Assembly: GCF_000576635.1 (NCBI RefSeq)
Contig: NZ_AVFL01000016.1
Span: 1 to 64,000 of the forward strand
Reading direction: 5' to 3'
DNA from: Skermanella stibiiresistens SB22
GTDB taxonomy: Bacteria > Pseudomonadota > Alphaproteobacteria > Azospirillales > Azospirillaceae
DNA length: 64,000 bases
Shown: positions 54,959-63,244 of the stretch, in pieces
How the letters are laid out: each line of letters starts with the position of its first letter
Numbering within the stretch: position 1 is the first letter of the stretch
The notes under the pieces: generated by a model
Seen by the model: only the letters and a program-made list of their open reading frames with translations
What the model was told of the DNA's origin: nothing
The model's database searches: none
Made by a program: the position numbers and the translations under genes

Positions 54959-56149
54959 CTACGGCGTAGTAGCCTTAGCACTCTTGACAAATTCGTTAAA
55001 TCGCTCATGCATTATTCGGTATCGCCCGCCGATACTCGCTTGATCATTGCTCGTCCGCGCCATGAGCTCAAAATCGGTAAGGAAAGGATCCCTTTCCTGA
55101 TGGCCTACGGGCAACGACCTATTCCTTGCCCGTGCCTGTTCAAAATGAGCTAGAAAGGGCCGGACATGCCGCAGCAAATCTCCGCTAAGGCTACGCACCA
55201 GCCAGTAAACGACGGGAACTTGTGCCTGCTGATTAAGAAGTGGATCGCTAACGATGAATAACGGAGTCATCCGGTCTAGGACCTGCCAAACTCGCCTTGA
55301 GGCATGCTTAACATCTGACTCTTCGGCTTCAATCACGGCCTCCGCGACGTCATCATCAGTGACTGGCGACTCATCCACTGACTCGTCGGGAGGTTGGTTC
55401 TCAAGAACCTCCTCATGAATGAGTGGAGCCATCACCTCATCGGGCTTACTAGTTGCAACTTCGGCAACTAAACGGTCAAGCTGGCGTTTTTTTGTATCAA
55501 CGAAGGTGCCCATGTGCTCAAGCAACAAGAGCTTTGCCGCCGCATTTTTATCTTGTCCACGTAACTTGCTGAAACGTGTTTTCGTCCAAAACTCATGTGT
55601 GACGAGGTCCCTGATTACCCTTGGAACCTCACCAACCATAGCATTGCGAATTTCAGCACCTGCAAGGGGCTTGCTTGTGTTTAGCCTTACGAACAGTTCG
55701 CTTATTTTCGCCTCATCATCGGTCACAACGCTCATAACAGTCAGAGAGAAATTATCGAACCTCCTTGATACTCTAGGGAAATTCTGCACAAGATCTCTAT
55801 AAGTCAAACCGCCCAATCTCAAAGAGTAATCGTCAAAGTACACGAAATTACTAGCTAAAGGAAATTCTCCTTCGAAGAAGGATATTACGGTGAGAAGTCT
55901 CTGCTTGCCATCAATTACAGCGTATTTTTTCTTATTTTCATTGAGATGGCTATTCAGGAGTGTAAAATCAGCCAAATACAATTTTGGTATATCGAAGCCA
56001 TTGATAATACTATCTATCAATCCCTGTTTTTGCCCCAAAGACCATATGTTACCTTTCCTCTGGTAGCTTGGGTCAAAATCTAGTTCTTCCTTATCGTCCC
56101 ACCAAGTTGTTAAAGTTTGGGGAGGCATTTGAATAACTCGAAAGCTCAT
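54959..56149 (-). CDS. DUF262 (GmrSD/ParB-like NTPase) protein, partner of an FRG-domain gene
   Basis: 396 residues. The DUF262 domain occupies about residues 10-200, with FDPSYQRKGNIWS (23-37 region) and IDGKQRLLTVISFF (79-92), a variant of the DGQQRL motif with Lys in place of the first Gln. The C-terminal half is helical and acidic in the middle, with no DUF1524 HNH domain as in GmrD. DUF262 proteins occur in type IV restriction (GmrSD), BREX-like and other defence loci. It starts 2 nt after the stop of the FRG gene, so the pair is one transcript. The gene is AT-richer than the host genes. Confidence 0.88.
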   Translation of the reverse strand: MSFRVIQMPPQTLTTWWDDKEELDFDPSYQRKGNIWSLGQKQGLIDSIINGFDIPKLYLADFTLLNSHLNENKKKYAVIDGKQRLLTVISFFEGEFPLASNFVYFDDYSLRLGGLTYRDLVQNFPRVSRRFDNFSLTVMSVVTDDEAKISELFVRLNTSKPLAGAEIRNAMVGEVPRVIRDLVTHEFWTKTRFSKLRGQDKNAAAKLLLLEHMGTFVDTKKRQLDRLVAEVATSKPDEVMAPLIHEEVLENQPPDESVDESPVTDDDVAEAVIEAEESDVKHASRRVWQVLDRMTPLFIVSDPLLNQQAQVPVVYWLVRSLSGDLLRHVRPFLAHFEQARARNRSLPVGHQERDPFLTDFELMARTSNDQASIGGRYRIMHERFNEFVKSAKATTP

Positions 56150-56151
56150 AA

Positions 56152-57006
56152 TTAGAAACCCTTCCGGTTCTTGATCTCTCGCCCAAGCCCATCAAGGTCA
56201 GGGTATACAACCGAGTCCGAAATCCCAATATTAGACAGATCTTTGCGCATCTGCCACCTACTTTCAGCCTTGATCAGGATTTTGTGGACTACCCCATCAG
56301 GTCCACTTAGATCACTATTTAGGTCCAGCGCCGTCGTGTCCCTGCCGAACATGACGAAGGCGCCACGTTGCGCCACTATGCGGGGGCTGTTATGGATACC
56401 AAAAATTCCTAATGGCAGCCTCATTGCAACCCGTCTACCATCCGCACTCGGTTCATAGCCCGCTAACTCGGGAGCATAAGCTCCGAAGATGCCAGTATTT
56501 GTAACGCGATAGGATGTCGACCGCCTGTTCAGTGATACAGGGTCAAGAATCCAGACTGCAGCATCGTAGGCATCAACAGGATTTGGCATCGCGTTCTCAA
56601 GAGCAAAGAAAAGCGCGATAAATGGATTTTCACTCCAATCTAATAATCGTGTAGGAACTCCAAAATGTTGCATCAGAAATAGTAGCTCGAGATTTGCGTC
56701 AGGCAACTTGCCAGCAAAAGGCGGAGCTTGATGCCGAAACTCTGATAATAGCTCCCACTCTAACTCAATAAGATCGTTAGCCCCCTTCATGGTAGGATGT
56801 CGGTACAAGCTCGGAACAAGACTGTGTGTTGACCTACTAGTCCCACGGAACCATCGCACCCCTCTGTTGTTTGATGCGAGATCACTCACGGAAGCGGCGA
56901 ATTCGGTAAGGTTATTGACAACGGTTAGCGTCGGCGCTTGGGTACCGGCTTCCCCCAGCAAATCTTCGGTTGGATTGCTCACTCTTCCGCTCCAAGAAAA
57001 TCCCAT
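56152..57006 (-). CDS. FRG-domain protein
   Basis: 284 residues. The FRG domain is defined by GVRWFRGTSRSTHSLVPSLYR (WFRG at 52-55) and MQHFGVPTRLLDWSENPFIALFFALE (113-138). FRG is a common domain in bacterial defence and phage genes, without an agreed biochemical activity that I can state. A beta-rich tail follows. The start ATG 57006 fits; 2 bp separate its stop from the DUF262 gene. It stands 261 bp downstream of the Eco29kI-family restriction gene. Confidence 0.88.
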   Translation of the reverse strand: MGFSWSGRVSNPTEDLLGEAGTQAPTLTVVNNLTEFAASVSDLASNNRGVRWFRGTSRSTHSLVPSLYRHPTMKGANDLIELEWELLSEFRHQAPPFAGKLPDANLELLFLMQHFGVPTRLLDWSENPFIALFFALENAMPNPVDAYDAAVWILDPVSLNRRSTSYRVTNTGIFGAYAPELAGYEPSADGRRVAMRLPLGIFGIHNSPRIVAQRGAFVMFGRDTTALDLNSDLSGPDGVVHKILIKAESRWQMRKDLSNIGISDSVVYPDLDGLGREIKNRKGF

Positions 57007-57267
57007 GACTAATCACAGAAGCATGTGGCCGCATACCTCGACATTCTACATGCCCACTTTGTTCTGCCGCGTAGATCACAACAGCATCGAATTCTCTTCT
57101 GCGAACTGCTGTAGAGTGGCAAATGATAAAAGCAGATCAGTTCCCACTCCGCACCCGTTGTCACCATTTAGTTAACCTACTACTTCTACACAAACAGAAG
57201 TTCTCAGCTTCGACTCGACGCATCGGGCATCGCATGTCAGAAATAAGCAGACAGGCGCTTGATAGGA

Positions 57268-57891
57268 TTAGATGCTGATATTTGGGACATATGTTTCAAT
57301 CTCAACGAGCATTTGTTCCGATGATTTAGGATGGTCGGCACATCGGAAGGCCCATGCGCGCCCTGGATGCACTGTATCCCATGGCGATCGCCTCTGATTA
57401 TAGCGTCCCGATCCAGGATCGTGGTTTCCAAAGCCATCCAGCACTTGATTCCATATCGGTCTAAAGTGTCGGAGAAGAAGACCCTCACCGTGACCGATCC
57501 ATGTGTCATCGACGACAAGAAATCTTGCCCAGAAGTCGCTGATACTTAGATTGCTAACGCTGCGAATAGTATCAGAATGTTCAGTCAACCGACTCCAGAG
57601 TGCAAACCCTAGACTGCCGTCTGTATCAATTGTTCCCCGGCGTCCGCCTGCAGGTACTGCTTTACCAGCATAGATCGGATGCGTAAACGCGTTGTTACGA
57701 TTGAGATCAGCAATTCGATCATAGGGGGCAAATGGCTTATTCTCACCTGAGTAGTAGATCAGGTACAAGCCCGCTCCGTTGAAACGTGGAATCCCTTGGA
57801 GAGGGACAACCGTTTGCCGCAGCAGAGCGTTCACCACGCTCTCGGACAAATGCGTTTTGTCCAATGGATTGTAAGGCTTCTCGCTTGTCAT
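57268..57891 (-). CDS. Eco29kI-family type II restriction endonuclease (GIY-YIG)
   Basis: 207 residues. GIY-YIG motifs GLYLIYYSG (41-49) and PIYAGKA (72-78) are present. The spacing of Arg 101-His 105 and Glu 136-Asn 148 equals that of the catalytic R104-H108 and E142-N154 in Eco29kI, so the active site looks intact. Eco29kI cuts CCGCGG; the same site is likely but unproven here. The N-terminus YNPLDKTHLSESVVNALL is family-typical, which makes ATG 57891 credible even though it lies 149 bp inside the methyltransferase frame. Confidence 0.93.
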   Translation of the reverse strand: MTSEKPYNPLDKTHLSESVVNALLRQTVVPLQGIPRFNGAGLYLIYYSGENKPFAPYDRIADLNRNNAFTHPIYAGKAVPAGGRRGTIDTDGSLGFALWSRLTEHSDTIRSVSNLSISDFWARFLVVDDTWIGHGEGLLLRHFRPIWNQVLDGFGNHDPGSGRYNQRRSPWDTVHPGRAWAFRCADHPKSSEQMLVEIETYVPNISI

Positions 57892-59071
57892 CGGATGTTC
57901 TCAATATGGCTCCAAGGTCTGCATTGGTACACGTTTTCGTACACGAGAGTCGAGATGCTACGCCACTCAAAACAACGCGGGCGAGTTCGACAGGAACAGC
58001 GTTTCCAAGCTGTCGCATCTGCTCAGACCATGCACCACCGAACATGTAAGTATCGGGAAAAGTTTGTATTCTAGCCGCCTCTCTCACCGTAAAATAGCGA
58101 ACCGAGCGGTCGTCCTTGACCATCATGTTTTCACCACCGGGAACGCCATGATCGCCAGCCTTGAGCGCTTTTGCTGGCTGATCTAAAGGGCTTCCAGTGT
58201 GCCCCACATACACTCTGGCACCAGGTTGGAATCTATGATTCGCGAATCGGTGATCGGCATTTTCCGGATCAGGCAGACCTATCAACGCATCTCGCACCGT
58301 CCTCCATGGCTTGACTGGAAGCTCATCAGCAAGGCGCAGTTTGGGGGAGGAGACATCGATGATCGGAACCCGAATGCCATGACGTTCCCAGTACTGACCA
58401 GTTCGTTTTTGCTCATCAAGCGCCCACTTGGAATGTGTTGGCACAGGAAATTTATAATCAATATCAAGATCGTCCCGAAATCCAACAATGAACAGGCGGC
58501 GGCGACGTTGCGGCACTCCAAAATTAGCAGCATCGAGCACATCTTTTCTCACCGAGTATCTGAGGATAGATCGTGATTTGTCCTTCATCTGTATTGCAAG
58601 GCGCTTTGCGTGGTCGTCCCATTTTTCATCAACGCGCCGCACTATCTCAGGAAATGTTAGCTGAGCAAGGACATATCCCAGATACTCTGCAAAGGCTGGA
58701 CGCGCTAAGCCAAACACGTTCTCGAACACGAACGCACGTGGTCTGGTTTCTCGCACAGCTCTGACCGCCTCAGGCCACATGTCCCGGGCATCATTGAAGG
58801 CCTTATGCTTCCCGCCAATCGAGAAAGGTTGACAGGGGGGCCCACCAGTAACTAAGTCGACTTCAGCATTGATCATCTTGTAGTTGAAAAATCTAACGTC
58901 TTTATGCTGAATGTTCCATTTGGAAGCCGGAGCCACTTGGGCGTTTTTATTGAGAAGAAGCGTCGCGGCGCAATGGTTATCCCATTCCACAACAGCTTCT
59001 GGCTCGAAACCGGCACCGCAAGCGCCGAGCGCTAATCCTCCCGCGCCGGCAAATAGTTCTATCGATCTCAC
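57743..59071 (-). CDS. DNA (cytosine-5) methyltransferase of the Eco29kI-type system
   Basis: 442 residues starting with GTG 59071. C5-methylase motifs are present: I ELFAGAGGLALG (5-16), IV GGPPCQPFS (76-84, catalytic Cys 80), VI FENVFG (116-121), VIII QRRRRLF (188-194), and IX/X REAARIQTFPD and QLGNAVP (354-360). The conserved fold ends near residue 374; the last 68 residues have no methylase character and overlap the restriction gene in another frame. It protects host DNA from the nuclease. GTGA overlaps the original vsr stop. Confidence 0.94.
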   Translation of the reverse strand: MRSIELFAGAGGLALGACGAGFEPEAVVEWDNHCAATLLLNKNAQVAPASKWNIQHKDVRFFNYKMINAEVDLVTGGPPCQPFSIGGKHKAFNDARDMWPEAVRAVRETRPRAFVFENVFGLARPAFAEYLGYVLAQLTFPEIVRRVDEKWDDHAKRLAIQMKDKSRSILRYSVRKDVLDAANFGVPQRRRRLFIVGFRDDLDIDYKFPVPTHSKWALDEQKRTGQYWERHGIRVPIIDVSSPKLRLADELPVKPWRTVRDALIGLPDPENADHRFANHRFQPGARVYVGHTGSPLDQPAKALKAGDHGVPGGENMMVKDDRSVRYFTVREAARIQTFPDTYMFGGAWSEQMRQLGNAVPVELARVVLSGVASRLSCTKTCTNADLGAILRTSDDKREALQSIGQNAFVRERGERSAAANGCPSPRDSTFQRSGLVPDLLLR

Positions 59072-59472
59072 CCCAAGAACCCCCTTATACGTTTATCTAG
59101 ACCGGTGCGGTCGCTCAGTTCGCATTCTCAAATGGTAAGCACCTCCCATCCAAGCCGCTGTAGCTCACCTAAGTTTCTCTGGTCCCTTTCTACATTCTTA
59201 CTCAACTGCGTTTCCCAAAACTCAATGCGGCTCTTCGGCAATCGTGCCAGTCGGCGCCTTATATGTCGATGCCAGAAGCAGTCATGAACCAATATGATGC
59301 GTCGACGTCCAGAGAAAACTAGATCAGGCCGGCTAGGCAGATCGCTTTGGTGAAGACGATATCGGTAACCCATGGAATGAACCATACGTCGAACGACCAT
59401 TTCGGGCTTAGTGTCGCGGTTTCGGATCCGGGACATGCGATCGCTGCGTTGTCGTCGCGTGCGAGTGTCCAT
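59068..59472 (-). pseudogene. vsr: Very short patch repair endonuclease (vsr) with one in-frame stop codon
   Basis: From ATG 59472 the frame gives a Vsr protein (MSRIRNRDTKPEMVVRRMVH..., DLVFSGRRRIILVHDCFWHRH, WPKSR-like LPKSRIEFW). It then meets TGA at 59130-59128 after GWEVLTI. Reading on, the same frame continues ECELSDRTGLDKRIRGFLG to a TGA at 59068, which overlaps the methylase start as GTGA. Vsr proteins have Trp at the stop position (VWECEL), so a TGG to TGA change explains it. The 114-residue product keeps the catalytic region (DLVF Asp, CFWH) but lacks the last 20 residues; activity is doubtful. Confidence 0.88.
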
Positions 59473-59629
59473 GGTGTATCTAACCCACCAGCATTTTCTA
59501 TCAGCCAGCCGCCTGGTTAATAGGCAATTAACATGGCTCAGCTCGGAGCTATAAGGGCCGATTGAACATACTGAGGTGAGGACTCTCGTAATCTTCGTTG
59601 GACTGGGACCCTGCTCTCCCGCCGTTCGT

Positions 59630-60019
59630 CTATGAAGACCGCGCTCCGAGTTCCCCACCGATGTTGTGGAAAGCGTCGATGACGTCGTTGAAGCCGGGTC
59701 ACACGGTCACGCCACGGAGCGCCTCACCGTCAATCATGCCTTCATTCCAAGAGACGCATGCCTTGAGGAATTGGCCAGCGGACGTCGTGATCTGCTTTGG
59801 AGCATTCTGCAGATGGCGGCAAATAGCTTTAGCATAGGGAAGCGCGAGTCCGTCGAGTCGGATCAGGTCGCCCGATGCGGTGCCAGCGCTGAGGAGCGCC
59901 TCACCCAGCGCGAACTTGAACGAAGCCGTGTTTCGCCCGAACAGGATGATCGCTCGCCATCGATTCTCGGTCGTGGGCTCAACGTTGAAAAAGCCATTCA
60001 TGTTGGCACGCAGCCGCAA
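59630..60019 (-). pseudogene. N-terminal remnant of an HNH endonuclease-type gene of the restriction locus
   Basis: The frame begins MNGFFNVEPTTENRWRAIIL and continues FGRNTASFKFALGEALL..., as in HNH proteins that accompany dcm/vsr loci. It then has a TGA at 59701-59699 and reads on PGFNDVIDAFHNIGGELGA to a TAG at 59632-59630. The family proteins are about three times as long and carry HNH near the C-terminus, which is absent. It looks like a truncated, dead first gene of the restriction operon. The family call is from memory of its N-terminal signature. Confidence 0.65.
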
Positions 60020-60183
60020 GAGGGATAGTTTACGGAGCTCGGCGGCACAGGTTCATGCCCGCTGACAACGGGATACCCAACCACGAACAGGCATGCACCT
60101 AGCCGAACAGTGACGGCGCGACCCAGTCTATGTCGTACATTTGCCGTACGAACTTGAAGCAGCTGCTAAGCGCTTGATGTGAG

Positions 60184-60259
<76 letters not shown>

Positions 60260-60371
60260 GAGGCGCTGAAGTGAGTGGATGGATAGCCGGGCGACGGGGG
60301 TAAATCAAGGCGGAATTCGCTGCGGCGGCGAAGTTTCTGTGGGAAGACTCTCCGCTCGCCGCGGCTTGGGA

Positions 60372-62159
60372 TCAGGCGCCGCTCCAGACCGGGGCGGCGT
60401 CGTCGATGAACAGTTGGACGTCGTTGCGGCCCTGCCAGTTGTCGGGGCGGAGGTGGCCGGCGACGTGCAGGGGGGCGCCGCCGCTCTTCAGCAGGCCCTT
60501 GCCCAGATCGCTGTCCAGGGCCCGGAAGGCGATGGCCTTGAGGCGCTCGCCACCGGCGCTGGTCAGGATGCAGCGGACATGGTTCTCGCCAACCACCGAG
60601 GCATGGGCGATGCGGGCGTCGGCCAGGGCGAAGCGGGGTTCCGAGTTGCCGGTGCCGAACGGGCCGAGCTTGGCCAGCGTGCCGACCAGGGTGGGCGTGG
60701 CGCCGCCGACCGAGAGCACGCCGTCGAGTTCCAAGGTGGGGGCTGGCGGGCCGTCCTCCTGCTGGGCGGCAATTCGGTCGGACAGGAAGCGTTTCAGCTC
60801 GGGCAGGCGATCGGCCGCCACCGAGAATCCAGCCGCCATGCGGTGGCCACCCCCGGCGATCAGCAGGCCGGCGTGGCGGGCCGCGATCACGGCGGAGCCG
60901 AGGTCGATGCCGCGCACCGAGCGGCCCGACGCCTTTCCGATGCCGCCGTCCAGCGCGACGACGCAGGCGGCGCGGTTGTAGCGCTCCTTCAGCCGGGCGG
61001 CGACGATGCCAATGACTCCCGGGTGCCACCCCTCGCCGACCGCGAAGACCAGCCCGCCCAAGTCCTCCAGCGTCGATTCCACCTGGGCCAGCGCCTCGTC
61101 CAGCACGCCGGCCTCGATCGAGCGGCGTTCGGAATTGTGCTGATCGAGGATGCGGGCGATGTCTGCGGCCTCGCCGGGATCGTCGGTCGAGAGGAGCCGC
61201 GCGCCGAGGTCGGAGGCCCCCACCCTGCCGCCGGCGTTGACCCGCGGTCCGAGGATGTAGCCGGCGTGGAAGGCGTCGGGCTTCTCCGCCAGCTTGCACA
61301 AGTCGGACAGCGCCGTGATGCCGGGATTGGAGCGCCGCGCCATCACCTTGAGACCTTGGGTGACCAGGGCCCGGTTCAGCCCGACCAGCGGGACGACATC
61401 GCAGACGGTGCCGAGCGCCACGAGGTCAAGCCAGCCCATCAGGTCCGGCTGCGGGCGGGCTGTCGTCCACCAGCCGGCCGCGCGGAGCTGCCGGTTGAGC
61501 GCCACGACGAGCAGGAAGGTGACGCCGACGGCGGCCAGCGTCTTGTGGGGAGAGGCGTCGTCGACCCGGTTCGGATTGACCACCGCGACGGCCTGGGGCA
61601 GGCGCGGTTCGGCCGCGTGGTGGTCGACCACAACGACCTCAAGGCCGGCGGCGGCCGCGGCGGCGAGCGGGTCGAAGGCGGTGACGCCGCAATCGACCGT
61701 CACGACCAGGGAGAAGCCCGCCTCCTTGAGGCGGACCAGGGCCGGGGCGTTGGGGCCGTAGCCCTCGGCGATGCGGTCGGGGATGTAGATGGTCAGGTCG
61801 CTGCCGGCCGCGTGGAAGAATCGGCGCAGCAGAGCCGACGAGGTGGCGCCGTCGACGTCGTAGTCGCCGAACACCGCCACCCGCTCGCCGGCCATGATGG
61901 CGCGCGCGATCCGGTCGGCCGCGGCGTCCATGTCCTTGAGGTGGCTGGGGTCGGGCAGCAGGGAGCGGAGCGTCGGCGCCAGGAAGTTCTCCGCCGTGGA
62001 CAGGTCGATGCCGCGCGCCGAGAGCACGCGGCCGACCAGTTCCGGCAAGCCATGGCCTTGGGCCAGAGCCAGCGCCATCCGCTCGTCGGTTGGCCTGGCG
62101 ATCCAGCGCCGGCCACCGAACGAGCGGCTTACCTTAAGAAAAGCCGGGTCCGAACTCAC
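60372..62159 (-). CDS. recJ: Single-stranded-DNA-specific exonuclease RecJ
   Basis: 595 residues. It has DHH-family motifs: VFGDYDVDGATSSALL, VTVDCGVTAF and VVVDHHAAEPRLPQAV (the DHH motif), then AYILGPRVNAGGR and the DHHA1 motif GGGHRMAAGFS. It degrades single-stranded DNA 5' to 3' in recombination and mismatch repair. ATG 62159 overlaps the glpX stop as ATGA. The order hom-glpX-recJ is common in alphaproteobacteria. Confidence 0.97.
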   Translation of the reverse strand: MSSDPAFLKVSRSFGGRRWIARPTDERMALALAQGHGLPELVGRVLSARGIDLSTAENFLAPTLRSLLPDPSHLKDMDAAADRIARAIMAGERVAVFGDYDVDGATSSALLRRFFHAAGSDLTIYIPDRIAEGYGPNAPALVRLKEAGFSLVVTVDCGVTAFDPLAAAAAAGLEVVVVDHHAAEPRLPQAVAVVNPNRVDDASPHKTLAAVGVTFLLVVALNRQLRAAGWWTTARPQPDLMGWLDLVALGTVCDVVPLVGLNRALVTQGLKVMARRSNPGITALSDLCKLAEKPDAFHAGYILGPRVNAGGRVGASDLGARLLSTDDPGEAADIARILDQHNSERRSIEAGVLDEALAQVESTLEDLGGLVFAVGEGWHPGVIGIVAARLKERYNRAACVVALDGGIGKASGRSVRGIDLGSAVIAARHAGLLIAGGGHRMAAGFSVAADRLPELKRFLSDRIAAQQEDGPPAPTLELDGVLSVGGATPTLVGTLAKLGPFGTGNSEPRFALADARIAHASVVGENHVRCILTSAGGERLKAIAFRALDSDLGKGLLKSGGAPLHVAGHLRPDNWQGRNDVQLFIDDAAPVWSGA

Positions 62160-63148
62160 TTATCGAAGGGACCGAAGCCAGTCTTGCGGCGAAAGTTGTG
62201 GTGGGCCTCGACGATCCGGACCGTGCCGCTCTTCGACCGCATGACGATCGAGTGGGTGACGGCGCCGCCGGCGAAACGGCGTACGCCGCGCAGCATCGTG
62301 CCGGTGGTGACGCCGGTGGCGGCGAACATCACGTTGCCACTGGCGAGGTCGTTCAGCAGGTACTTGCGGGTCAGGTCGGTGACACCCCAGCGGGCGGCGC
62401 GGGCCTTCTCGTCGTCGTTGCGGAACAGTAGCCGGCCCTGGAACTGGCCGCCGATGCAACGCAGCGCCGCAGCCGCCAGGACGCCTTCCGGCGCGCCGCC
62501 GCTACCCATGTACAGGTCGACGCCGCTCTCGGGCTGCGAGGTGGCGATCACGCCGGACACGTCGCCGTCGGTGATCAGCATGATCCGGGCGCCGGCCTCG
62601 CGGACCTTGGCGATCAGCTCGGAGTGGCGCGGACGGTCCAGGATGCAGACCAGCAGCTCGGAGACCTCGGCGCCCTTGGCCTTGGCGAGGTTCTTGAGGT
62701 TGTTGGCGACCGTCTCGTCCAGATCGACGACGTTGTCGGGCAGGTTGCCGCCGACCGCGATCTTGTCCATGTAGACGTCGGGAGCGTTCAGGAAGCCGCC
62801 CTCCTCCGCCATCGCGATGACGGCCAGGGCGTTCGGTCCGCCGGTCGCGGTGATGGTGGTGCCTTCGAGCGGGTCAAGGGCGATGTCGATCTTGGGACCG
62901 CCGGTCCCGACCTTCTCACCGATATACAGCATCGGCGCCTCGTCCCGCTCACCCTCGCCGATGACGACGGTGCCCTCGATCGCCAAGCTGTTCAGCGCCT
63001 GACGCATCGCGTCGACTGCTGCCTGGTCGGCCAGCTTCTCGTCGCCGCGGCCGATCAACAGCGAGGCCGACAGGGCGGCCGCCTCGGTGACGCGGACGAC
63101 CTCGAGGGCCAGGTTGCGGTCCATCTGACGCGCTGCTTGCTCTAACAT
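62156..63148 (-). CDS. glpX: Class II fructose-1,6-bisphosphatase GlpX
   Basis: About 330 residues. Metal and substrate motifs are GEGERDEAPMLYIGE and IDIALDPLEGTTITATGG; the C-terminus contains GSGGAPEGVLAAAALR. It removes the C1 phosphate of fructose-1,6-bisphosphate in gluconeogenesis. ATG 63148 was selected because AGGGGGAAAACG precedes it; an upstream ATG would add nine residues. It forms an operon with recJ, probably also with hom. Confidence 0.96.
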   Translation of the reverse strand: MLEQAARQMDRNLALEVVRVTEAAALSASLLIGRGDEKLADQAAVDAMRQALNSLAIEGTVVIGEGERDEAPMLYIGEKVGTGGPKIDIALDPLEGTTITATGGPNALAVIAMAEEGGFLNAPDVYMDKIAVGGNLPDNVVDLDETVANNLKNLAKAKGAEVSELLVCILDRPRHSELIAKVREAGARIMLITDGDVSGVIATSQPESGVDLYMGSGGAPEGVLAAAALRCIGGQFQGRLLFRNDDEKARAARWGVTDLTRKYLLNDLASGNVMFAATGVTTGTMLRGVRRFAGGAVTHSIVMRSKSGTVRIVEAHHNFRRKTGFGPFDK

Positions 63149-63244
63149 CGTTTTCCCCCTGGGGTTCTTCCCCAATAACTCGAATATTTACCGAACGTCC
63201 GCCAGCTCGACAGCCAGAGGCCGCGCCGGCTCCCATCCCTAGAC

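Noticed and set aside
60279-62774. An 831-codon plus-strand frame opposite recJ and glpX
   Set aside because: It is a shadow of two core genes with intact catalytic motifs on the minus strand.
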